Shown one piece after another: positions 1 to 6,650 of a DNA stretch of 16,561 nucleotides. The stretch's first letter is position 1. The number at the start of each line of letters is the position of its first letter. Position numbers and translations under genes: made by a program. The stretch is from Muribaculaceae bacterium (GTDB lineage Bacteria; Bacteroidota; Bacteroidia; Bacteroidales; Muribaculaceae), in assembly GCA_021443235.1 (NCBI GenBank), contig JABUUJ010000009.1:1-16561 (forward strand), given 5' to 3'. The notes under the pieces were generated by a model, which worked only from the letters and a program-made list of their open reading frames with translations, was not told the DNA's origin and ran no database searches.

Positions 1-21
1 GTGATGAAGGGGGGATGTGGA

Positions 22-56
22 AAGCCCTTGCGCGGGGGGTGTGGGCGCAAGGGCTT
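22..56 (-). terminator. Hairpin, probable transcription end of the GDPD-porin unit
   Basis: A perfect 12-bp inverted repeat (AAGCCCTTGCGC at 22-33, its complement at 45-56) with an 11-nt loop lies 25 nt beyond the porin stop codon. The GC-rich stem and its position fit a terminator of the minus-strand unit. There is no U-tract on either side: minus-strand sequence beyond the stem is C-rich. It could therefore act as a 3'-end stabilising hairpin or a weak terminator rather than a classical intrinsic one. Confidence 0.5.
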
Positions 57-80
57 GTGGGGGTTAATGTTGCGATTTCA

Positions 81-1430
81 TTAGAAGACGAACTGTACGC
101 GTGCCTGAACTTGGTGGAAGTTCTTGTCGTAGGGGTAGAAGTCGCGCTTGAGGTTGCTGTAGGTGTAGTTGAGCATAGCAGCGGCATACTTGTTGAAGGC
201 GAAGTTGAGTCCAAGAGTTGCCGAGATGATGTTACCGCCACCTACCGAGCTTGAAGCGTAGGGCCAGTCTTCCATGTATCCCGAGGGATAGTACTGGTCG
301 CGTCCTACCGAGTAGTAGTCGCCCTTGGTGATGTCGTTGAGGCCGGTGTAGTTAACTCGCGCCACCATCTCAAGGGTTCTGCCCTGCCATCCGCCGAGCA
401 CAGCGTCGTGGCTGTTGTACTTGTAGTCGGGGCCGAAGAACTTGTAACCGAGCTCCACATAACCGCCGTTGAAGTGGTTGTTGCGCAAGGGGTTGGCAGC
501 GAGCCACGAGCCGAGGTCGCCCCAGCCGTCGATGTTGTCCTGCTGAGCGATGAAGATCTTGTAGGTGTCGCGGTGCTTAGTAACCATTTTGTGGAAATAC
601 TCGCCACGAGCGAAGAAGCAGTTGTTGAAGTAGAGAGCCTCGGCGCCGATGTTGATTACATTGCTTGCCCAAGGAATTGAAGCCTTCACAAACTGGTCCT
701 GGTCAACATAGGTTTCCATGTTCTGGCCGATGTTGAGGGTTTTCTTGAGCACTGTAGAGCCCTTAGTGGTCATCTCCTCGCCACCACCGAGGTGGAGGAA
801 ACGAGCCGAAACGCCAGCGTGGAAGCCGCCGTTGTCCTTAACGTTGCGATAGAGCCAGCGTCCCGAGACGCTGATGCCGTTGTAGCCGGCGGCGATTTTG
901 TTGTAAACGCTCTCGGTGAAGATGCCCTGATAGGCGAAGAAGTTGCTTGAGGCATACTTATAGGTGATGCCGAGCTGACGACCGTCGCCCAGAGCCTGAG
1001 CCGAGCCGGGTCGCGAGATGAAGTGGTAAGAGCCGAGCGAAGTCTGGTTGGCCATCGAGCCCGAGGGGTCGTTGTAGTATCCCACCTTCACGGCGTGAGT
1101 AGCGCCTTTGCTGTCGAGCTTGGCATACTGCAGGAAGATGTTTTTCTGCGCGAACTTACCGTTACCGAATCCGAAGTCGGCATAGAAGTACCAGTTTTCG
1201 CCGTAGCTGAGGCTGGTGCGAATGCGAGCGTCGCTGATAGTTGCTCCGCTGTGCAGGGGTGTGAACTCAGTGCTGTAGAGAGCTGCGTCGGCCATGAAAC
1301 GTGCACCGATAGTGAATTTCAGCTTCTCGTCTTTGTTATTTATCTTGAGCTTAGGATCGATATCAAAATCCTGTGCAACGGCTGAGAAACCAATAACAGC
1401 CATAGCTGCCATCAAAAATACTTTTTTCAT
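81..1430 (-). CDS. OprP/OprO-like outer-membrane porin, GDPD-linked copy
   Basis: Predicted 449-residue outer-membrane beta-barrel. It begins with an N-terminal signal peptide (MKK start, hydrophobic run, AVA-Q cleavage region near residue 19-20). Alternating amphipathic strands rich in Tyr, Phe and Gly follow, and the protein ends in VQFVF, the terminal Phe expected of BAM-assembled barrels. The mature N-terminus (IGARFMADAALY, then ISDARIRTSLSYGENWYFYADF) resembles the phosphate-selective porin O/P family. It follows the lipoprotein GDPD gene by 42 nt and is probably co-transcribed with it. The likely role is passive entry of glycerophosphodiesters, G3P or phosphate across the outer membrane; substrate choice is inferred only from context. 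The family call is by sequence style, not by search. A second, divergent porin of the same kind lies at 4531-5697. Confidence 0.8.
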   Translation of the reverse strand: MKKVFLMAAMAVIGFSAVAQDFDIDPKLKINNKDEKLKFTIGARFMADAALYSTEFTPLHSGATISDARIRTSLSYGENWYFYADFGFGNGKFAQKNIFLQYAKLDSKGATHAVKVGYYNDPSGSMANQTSLGSYHFISRPGSAQALGDGRQLGITYKYASSNFFAYQGIFTESVYNKIAAGYNGISVSGRWLYRNVKDNGGFHAGVSARFLHLGGGEEMTTKGSTVLKKTLNIGQNMETYVDQDQFVKASIPWASNVINIGAEALYFNNCFFARGEYFHKMVTKHRDTYKIFIAQQDNIDGWGDLGSWLAANPLRNNHFNGGYVELGYKFFGPDYKYNSHDAVLGGWQGRTLEMVARVNYTGLNDITKGDYYSVGRDQYYPSGYMEDWPYASSSVGGGNIISATLGLNFAFNKYAAAMLNYTYSNLKRDFYPYDKNFHQVQARVQFVF

Positions 1431-1472
1431 TATATATAGTATTTAATGTTAGACAATTTAATGAGTTAAAAA

Positions 1473-3155
1473 TCACATGCGGGGGTAGCCGAGTTTAGTG
1501 AGGAGGTCGCCAGCGTCGGGCACGTTGCTTGGAGCCTTAGAGTTGTCGAAGGTCTGTCCCGGGTGGAAGGGGTTGGGCAGCGCGGCGTTGCAACGCATAC
1601 CGTTGTCGATCATGTATCGCAGGTTCATCTCGGTGCGGTTAGTGAAGCAGCCGTCCATGTAGATGTCCCAAGTGCCGCCCTTGCTGTAGGGAGTAGCTGG
1701 AATGGTGACGCGCATGAGGTCGTCGAACTCGGTGGGGTTCTCGTCCCAGATGTTTACCCAGTAGCCCATGTGCTTGGTGATTTGAGCCTGCGAGTCGAAC
1801 GAGTAGGGATGGTTGATCATACCTGCTCGTCGAGTCATGTAGGCCTGCCATGGGTTGTTCATCTCGGGATAGTTGTTGGGAGCGCCCGAGATAGCCGGTC
1901 CAAAGATGTGGCAGCCATAGTCTTGCATGTACTTGATGAAGTCGGCCCACCCGGTGGGAGTGCTGTAGTAGAGGTCGGTAGCATAGTCGCCGGGGTAGTC
2001 GGTCCAGAGGAGGTAGCACATAGGAATTTTGCCCTTGAAGATGTCGTAGGCGCGCTTAACCGAGTCGAACGAGAAGGTTTGTAGAATTACCTTGCCGTTG
2101 GTGTGACCTACGTTAACCTTTCCGTCGATATAGAAAGCCTTGGTGTTCTCGGGTTTCTCCATGATGTTCCAGCCCCACTTGGCGAGCTCGTCGTAAACGA
2201 GGCCTTCCATGCACTTGGGCTGTGCCCAGCTCTCTTTGAGCTCGATGTAGATGCCGGGGCGGTTGCCCGAGTCCTCAGTATCTTTCACATAGGCGTTAGA
2301 GAAGTCATACTCGATGAAGTTTTTGTAGCGTCCCTGAGCGGTGACGCCATGGCACTCAATCTTCTTTGCGAAGATGTCGGCGAGCGACATGCCACGGAAC
2401 TCATCTTTCACATAGTAGGGAAGGATGCGTCGGCCTTCGGCATCGCGGTTGAGTTTCTTACCCTCGGCATATGCGATTTGGTCGGCGAGAGCCGAGATGT
2501 AGAGGCCAGTGCTGTAGACGGGCTTACCGGCCTTGTTAGACTTCTCGAGAGCGTCGTAGATGCCGTTCTTCTGTCCGTAGGCCGAGCGAGCGGTCTCGAG
2601 GTTGTCCTCGTTAAACCACGAGCCGGCGTCGAGCATAAGGAGCTCGGCATAGTAGTAGTTGCGGGGATAGTAGCTGTAGTAGTCGGAGAGGTCGGCCTGA
2701 TAGGCGGCCTGGATGTCGGCCTCGCTGAAGTTACAGGGAGTACCGTCCTTGTAGGTGAGCGAGCGGTAGAAAGCCTTGCGGATTTCAGGGATTTGGTCAG
2801 AGAACACGCTCTGGATGTTGGTAGTGCGCTTGAGGTTGTCGTCGTGCAGCGAGAGCACTACGCCGTCCTTGGTGCACTGAAGGTCGCTCTCGAGGTAGTC
2901 GGCGCCCATGTCGCGAGCCCAACGCCACGAAGCCTCGGTTTCTTCGGGGGCCCAGTAGGTAGAGCCACGGTGTGCGATTACGGCATATAGGGGCACATAG
3001 TCGCGAACCTCGGCGAGCTGTGCGTTGAGCACCTGAACGGGCACATCGTGAGCTTGCCTGTTAAAGTCGGTGAACTGTTGCTTTTCCGAGCAAGAGGTCA
3101 TGGCAGCGAGCGCGATGAGGCTCAGCATGCCAGCTTTTACAAAACTTTTGTTCAT
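1473..3155 (-). CDS. Lipoprotein glycerophosphodiester phosphodiesterase with large insertion
   Basis: 560-residue GDPD-family enzyme, predicted to hydrolyse glycerophosphodiesters to G3P plus an alcohol. A lipoprotein signal with lipobox Met-Thr-Ser-Cys22 places it on the periplasmic or outer-membrane face. The GDPD signature is complete: His62-Arg63-Gly64, Glu89 and Asp91 (LESDLQCTKDG), and His104-Asp105. A later metal-ligand candidate is Glu305 in IYIELKES. Between His104 and Glu305 lie about 200 residues, against 48 for the same interval in the compact paralogue at 13600-14361, so a roughly 150-residue Tyr-rich insertion sits inside the TIM barrel. The C-terminal half has a Trp-rich stretch (GYWVNIWDEN) and a conserved-looking end (LLTKLGYPRM). 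It is the first gene after the promoter at 3276-3307 and precedes a porin gene. It is clearly of the GlpQ/GDPD superfamily, but the insertion argues against assigning the exact GlpQ substrate range. Confidence 0.9.
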   Translation of the reverse strand: MNKSFVKAGMLSLIALAAMTSCSEKQQFTDFNRQAHDVPVQVLNAQLAEVRDYVPLYAVIAHRGSTYWAPEETEASWRWARDMGADYLESDLQCTKDGVVLSLHDDNLKRTTNIQSVFSDQIPEIRKAFYRSLTYKDGTPCNFSEADIQAAYQADLSDYYSYYPRNYYYAELLMLDAGSWFNEDNLETARSAYGQKNGIYDALEKSNKAGKPVYSTGLYISALADQIAYAEGKKLNRDAEGRRILPYYVKDEFRGMSLADIFAKKIECHGVTAQGRYKNFIEYDFSNAYVKDTEDSGNRPGIYIELKESWAQPKCMEGLVYDELAKWGWNIMEKPENTKAFYIDGKVNVGHTNGKVILQTFSFDSVKRAYDIFKGKIPMCYLLWTDYPGDYATDLYYSTPTGWADFIKYMQDYGCHIFGPAISGAPNNYPEMNNPWQAYMTRRAGMINHPYSFDSQAQITKHMGYWVNIWDENPTEFDDLMRVTIPATPYSKGGTWDIYMDGCFTNRTEMNLRYMIDNGMRCNAALPNPFHPGQTFDNSKAPSNVPDAGDLLTKLGYPRM

Positions 3156-3275
3156 AAGTAAATGTTTTAGTTAATAATATAGTATAAAAAATATCTTTTC
3201 GGTTTCAAACAACATCGTTTCATTGCATCATATATAAAAATGCAAAAGAAGCGAGTTGCTTTTACAATTGAGTCA

Positions 3276-3307
3276 CAAAAATATGTTTTTTATTTGATAT
3301 ATACAAA
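3276..3307 (-). promoter_or_regulatory. Bacteroidota-type promoter for the GDPD-porin unit
   Basis: On the minus strand a -7 box TATTTTTG (3276-3283) matches TAnnTTTG. It is preceded by a -33 box TTTG (3304-3307) with a 20-nt spacer, the spacing known for the primary sigma factor of Bacteroides. Transcription would start near 3269, giving a leader of about 110 nt before the ATG at 3155. The -33 box lies within a large palindrome (3299-3330), which suggests repressor control. Confidence 0.7.
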
Positions 3308-3330
3308 TTTTAACGTTAAAAATTGTATAT
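3299..3330. promoter_or_regulatory. 32-bp near-perfect palindrome over the -33 box, candidate operator
   Basis: Arms of 16 bp, centred between 3314 and 3315, pair at 15 of 16 positions (only 3307/3322 fail). The centre is TTTTAACGTTAAAA (3308-3321) and the outer arms are ATATACAA and TTGTATAT. It covers the -33 element of the promoter for the GDPD gene and lies upstream of the predicted start site, so it would act as DNA, not as an RNA hairpin. The CGTTA core recurs in the glpA-glpR control region, making GlpR a candidate binder by inference. Confidence 0.6.
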
Positions 3331-3412
3331 CGCCATTTATATGGTTTTCGGGTGGTGGTAAAAAAGGATGCAGAAGTGTCCTAATGCACACATGTTGATG
3401 TTGTGGGTGTGT

Positions 3413-3446
3413 AAAAAAGGCGGGCTGCGCAAATGCGCAACCCGCC
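3413..3446 (-). terminator. Intrinsic terminator of the glp operon
   Basis: Minus-strand RNA forms a 12-bp stem (3435-3446 with 3419-3430, core GGCGGG/CCCGCC, one G-U pair) closed by a 4-nt loop (3431-3434). It is followed directly by six U (3413-3418). It lies about 30 nt past the stop codon of the propeller-like gene and is the first strong terminator after glpA. Confidence 0.92.
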
Positions 3447-3476
3447 AGTGGAATCATAAGAGAAATCTGTTATTAA

Positions 3477-4478
3477 TTATTTGATTTTCTCATAAACATA
3501 AACCTCGTGGATTTCCTTGGTGTAGCCTTCCTTGGTGAACGGGCCCTGGCTCATGCCGAGGATAATCTGAGTACCACGGTTGTTGAGAACCAGCAGGTCG
3601 TCGGTGTTGGGATCGATAGTAAGACCCTCGATCTCACCAGCGCGGCGGAAATCGGTCATCTCGCGGAGGAGAGTAACCTTGCCACCCATAGCGCCGCCAG
3701 CGATTTCGCCAGTGCGAGTCACAACCTTGCCATCCTTGTCGGTCTTAACAGCCCAGGGGTTCTCCTTAACGGGCTCGGTTCCCTGAACGAGGCCGGTGTA
3801 GGGAGCGCCGGTGATGTCCATCTTGTAAACGTTGTCGGCGATGTGGTAAGTAGACTCACCGTCGTCGGCCGAGAGGAGCATAACGCCGTCGACTACATAG
3901 ATACCCTGGCACCAGTAGGGCTCGGGGCGGCACTGAACCTTAGTGTAGTAGTCCTTAGTCTCAAGGCTGTAGGCATATACATAACGGCTGTCAACCCAGT
4001 CGCTGAGCCACACGAGGCCACGCTCGCGGTCAACGGCTACGCCCGAAACCTCAACTTGTCCCGACTCGGCCTTCCAGGGAATGCTCTCTACATACTCAAG
4101 AGTGTTGGCATCGTAGATGTCGATAGAGATGTTGAAGCCACGGCCCAGGTTGAAGTACTCGTTGCCGGTGTAGATTTTGCCGTTGTAAACGTCGATGTCG
4201 CCAAAGTGGTTGGCCTTATCGGGGTTCTGGAACAGCGGGTCGATGAATTTGCCGTTTTTGTCCTTAGTCTGAACGCGTTTCTTAACGAGGTTCCAGTTGT
4301 GGTCATACTTGTAGAGGCCGCGAGTGTCGCTCACATAGAAGTAATCCTTGTCGGCGGCGATACCTTGACGTCCGGGAACTTCGATAACTTTCTTCAGACG
4401 ATACTCGGTTCCGAGGTGCTGAGCGTTAACAGCCATGCCGAGGCTGCAGGCAGCGATAAGAACTAATAATTTTTTCAT
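3477..4478 (-). CDS. Secreted beta-propeller-like protein, function unknown
   Basis: 333 residues with a clear signal peptide (MKKLLVLIAACSLGMAVNA-Q), so periplasmic or exported. The mature part shows repeated short blade-like motifs of the kind 'IAADKDYFYVSDT', 'IDVYNGKIYTGNE', 'VAVDRERGLVWLSDW' and 'LTIDPNTDDLLVLNN', typical of NHL/SMP-30/phytase-like propellers. The motif GEIEGLTIDPNTDDLLVLNNRG near the C-terminus recalls phytase-like and esterase-like propellers, but I see no decisive catalytic signature. It is the last gene of the glp operon, 52 nt after a porin gene and just before the terminator. Context suggests a role in binding or hydrolysing a phosphorylated glycerol compound in the periplasm; that is inference only, and a structural or sensing role is equally possible. 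Confidence 0.75.
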   Translation of the reverse strand: MKKLLVLIAACSLGMAVNAQHLGTEYRLKKVIEVPGRQGIAADKDYFYVSDTRGLYKYDHNWNLVKKRVQTKDKNGKFIDPLFQNPDKANHFGDIDVYNGKIYTGNEYFNLGRGFNISIDIYDANTLEYVESIPWKAESGQVEVSGVAVDRERGLVWLSDWVDSRYVYAYSLETKDYYTKVQCRPEPYWCQGIYVVDGVMLLSADDGESTYHIADNVYKMDITGAPYTGLVQGTEPVKENPWAVKTDKDGKVVTRTGEIAGGAMGGKVTLLREMTDFRRAGEIEGLTIDPNTDDLLVLNNRGTQIILGMSQGPFTKEGYTKEIHEVYVYEKIK

Positions 4479-4530
4479 AATAGTTTTGTTTTTTGTGGTT
4501 AAATAGGTTAATATTTAAAAATTAGACGAT

Positions 4531-5697
4531 TTAGAACTTGAAGAGACCCATGAGCTGGATCTGGTGGTGCTTGTTGTAGCCAAGAGCTGTCTCAACATCC
4601 TTGTTGTAGAGCGAGAGGCCATAGTTGAGCTGAACCTTAACATTGGCGATGGGCTGGAAAGTGCAACCCAGGAGAATGCGGTTGTAGTTGTTGGCCGACA
4701 GAGGATTGATGTTGTCCTTGTACATATCCCAGCGAATAACGGGGAGCCACTTGCCAGCGTGATAGCCCACGAGAGCATAAGCACCGCGCTCCTCAACAAC
4801 CTTCTCACCTTTAACCTTAGAGTTCATGAAGCCATACTCACCACGGATATCGATGCCGTTGGGATCGTTATACCATGCACCAACAACGCAACGGGTCATG
4901 GGGTTGTACTTGTTGGCAGCGCCCTCAACAGTCGAAGCGGCGCCAGTGCCACCGGCGAGCTTGGTCGAGGTGTATTCGCCCCAGTTGAAAGTACCCTTGA
5001 TGTTGAAGTTCTTGAAAGGACGGATAGTAGCGCTCAGGTAGATATCCTTAGACTTGTTGGTGTCGTCCTTGCAGGGGATAGAACCGTTGGTGAGGGCAAC
5101 GTCATAGTGGAAATACTTGAAGCCCTTGCCGCTGTCGCCTACATCACCCATGAACATAACGCCCAGGTCACGACCGTAGTCAACCAGGTTGTACTCATAG
5201 GGGTTGCGGCAAGCCATGCGGTAAACGATGTTAGAGAAGTCTACGGTCTCGAGAGTAGCGGGCGAGATGTCGTAGTTCTCATAGCCGAGAGGAGTGTAGA
5301 ACTGACCGGCGCGGATCTTGAACGCATCGAGGGGAGCCCAAGTTGCGAACGCGTCCATTACCTGGATGTTCTTCTGTCCGTTACCATTGGTTGAGCCGGC
5401 GATGCCGTTGAAGGCCTCGATTTGGAGGCGGAAAGACACCTTTGAGCCTACGTTGCCGTCAACGATAAGGCGGAGGCGCTTAGCTTGGAACGACGACGAA
5501 GTAGCCTTGTCGTTAGAAGTGTAGTTCCAGCCAGTCTGCAGATAACCTGATACCTTAGGCATCTTAGCAAGAATCTTCTCAACAGTAGACTGTTGGGGAG
5601 CAGCTTCGGCGGCAGCTTCGGCCTCAGCAACCTCGGCGGCAAAAACCGACGGGCAGATTGCCATTGCAGCAATCACTAAAGATAGAAACTTTTTCAT
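4531..5697 (-). CDS. OprP/OprO-like outer-membrane porin within the glp operon
   Basis: 388-residue outer-membrane barrel. The signal peptide is MKKFLSLVIAAMAICPSVFA, followed by a short Ala/Glu-rich linker (residues about 21-36), then a barrel opening with VSGYLQTGWNYTS and FQAKRLRLIVDGNVGSKVSFRLQIE. This layout is characteristic of phosphate-selective porin O/P relatives in Bacteroidota. FYTPLGYENYDISPATLETVDFSN and the terminal LMGLFKF with Phe at the C-terminus support the family. It lies 65 nt after the HAD phosphatase gene and 52 nt before the propeller gene, with no promoter or terminator visible in either gap, so it appears to be part of the glpA operon. It is likely an anion channel for G3P, glycerophosphodiesters or phosphate. 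Confidence 0.85.
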   Translation of the reverse strand: MKKFLSLVIAAMAICPSVFAAEVAEAEAAAEAAPQQSTVEKILAKMPKVSGYLQTGWNYTSNDKATSSSFQAKRLRLIVDGNVGSKVSFRLQIEAFNGIAGSTNGNGQKNIQVMDAFATWAPLDAFKIRAGQFYTPLGYENYDISPATLETVDFSNIVYRMACRNPYEYNLVDYGRDLGVMFMGDVGDSGKGFKYFHYDVALTNGSIPCKDDTNKSKDIYLSATIRPFKNFNIKGTFNWGEYTSTKLAGGTGAASTVEGAANKYNPMTRCVVGAWYNDPNGIDIRGEYGFMNSKVKGEKVVEERGAYALVGYHAGKWLPVIRWDMYKDNINPLSANNYNRILLGCTFQPIANVKVQLNYGLSLYNKDVETALGYNKHHQIQLMGLFKF

Positions 5698-5762
5698 AAA
5701 ATAATTAATTGTAGGTTAATAAAAAATTGTAAAACTATAAATGAATTAAATAATTGTCATTT

Positions 5763-6638
5763 TCATGCCTTGTGGGCCTCGATGAGCAGGTTAGCAAACT
5801 CCATCGCGTTGAGGGCTGTGACGTCGGGCAGCGGGTCGTTGGCCAGCGCAGTCTCGAGGGTTGTCTCGCCCGAGAGCACGAGCACGCCCATTGAGCCGGC
5901 GTTTTGCCCAGCGGCCACATCGGTGTAGATGCGGTCGCCCACCATAGCTATCTCCTCGCTCTTGAGTCCCCGCTTGTCGCGAATGCATAGCAGCATGCCG
6001 GGATTGGGCTTGCCGATCACGATATCGGGTTGACGCTTGCAAGCGCCCTCAATAGCCTTGCACAGCGAGCCGCAGTCAACGAGAATCACCTCCTGGTCGG
6101 TGGGGCACACCCAGTCGGGGTTGGTTGCTATGTAAGGTATGTCGGGTTTTGAAGCCCACCATGTGGCGCGGCACAGGCGCTTGTACTCGAGCGTGGTGTC
6201 GAAAGCCACGACGAGCAGGTCGGGACGGTCGTTGGGGTCGTCGGCACAGAGCTCAAAGCCGGCTTTCACAAACTCCTCCTGCATGCTTGGAGTTCCGAGC
6301 GTGAACAGGCGCTTGGCTTGCGGGTGGTGCTGCTTGATGTAGTCGATGGTAGCGAGCGACGAGGTGTACATCTGCTCGTCGGTGGCTCGAATGCCCAGTT
6401 TGTCGAGCTTGGCGAGGTAGTCCTTGTGGCTGCGCGTGGGGTTATTGGTGAGGAACGAGTAGGTTATGCCCATCTCGGTGAGAGTGTCGAGGAAGCGATG
6501 CGTGAAGGGGAACAGGGTGGAGCCCATGTATATGGTTCCGTCCATGTCGAGTGCCACGTGCTTGATGCGACGGCAACGCTCCATGAGCTCGTCGTGCGAG
6601 AATGGCGACATGTATCGGTCAAAGTCTTGCATAGTCAT
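5763..6638 (-). CDS. HAD-IIA (NagD/PGP-like) phosphatase, candidate G3P phosphatase
   Basis: 291-residue cytoplasmic HAD phosphatase of subclass IIA. Motif I is Asp31-Met-Asp33-Gly-Thr (ALDMDGTIYMG), motif II is Thr64-Asn-Asn-Pro, the motif III lysine is Lys210 in IGKPNPGM, and motif IV is GDRIYTD with Asp235 and Asp240. The cap segment with FDTTLEYKRL and IATNPDWVCPT is typical of NagD, phosphoglycolate and 4-nitrophenyl phosphatases. The gene begins 12 nt after the glpT-type gene stops, so it is co-transcribed with glpABC. HAD-IIA enzymes with G3P phosphatase activity are known (mammalian PGP, mycobacterial Rv1692), which makes G3P a reasonable substrate here; activity on phosphoglycolate or nucleotides is not excluded. 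The start MTMQDF could also be the second Met (ATG at 6630-6632); neither has a Shine-Dalgarno. Confidence 0.88.
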   Translation of the reverse strand: MTMQDFDRYMSPFSHDELMERCRRIKHVALDMDGTIYMGSTLFPFTHRFLDTLTEMGITYSFLTNNPTRSHKDYLAKLDKLGIRATDEQMYTSSLATIDYIKQHHPQAKRLFTLGTPSMQEEFVKAGFELCADDPNDRPDLLVVAFDTTLEYKRLCRATWWASKPDIPYIATNPDWVCPTDQEVILVDCGSLCKAIEGACKRQPDIVIGKPNPGMLLCIRDKRGLKSEEIAMVGDRIYTDVAAGQNAGSMGVLVLSGETTLETALANDPLPDVTALNAMEFANLLIEAHKA

Positions 6639-6650
6639 AACGATGTACTA

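Larger units (their letters stand above)
3156..3476. other. 321-nt intergenic control region between two minus-strand operons
   Basis: This gap separates the end of the seven-gene glp operon from the lipoprotein-GDPD/porin unit. From right to left it holds the operon terminator (3413-3446), about 80 nt in which I see nothing definite, a 32-bp palindrome (3299-3330), a Bacteroidota-type promoter (3276-3307) and an AT-rich leader of roughly 110 nt. The leader has a small hairpin possibility, TTGCAT at 3223-3228 with ATGCAA at 3240-3245, and a GTTTCATT at 3218-3225 like one seen in the glpA-glpR control region. I see no open frame or RNA gene. Confidence 0.75.

Noticed and set aside
2103..2990. 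295-codon plus-strand frame opposite the lipoprotein GDPD
   Set aside because: It has no recognisable motif and overlaps a clear catalytic gene throughout; a similar shadow at 3507-4466 opposite the propeller gene was dropped for the same reason.
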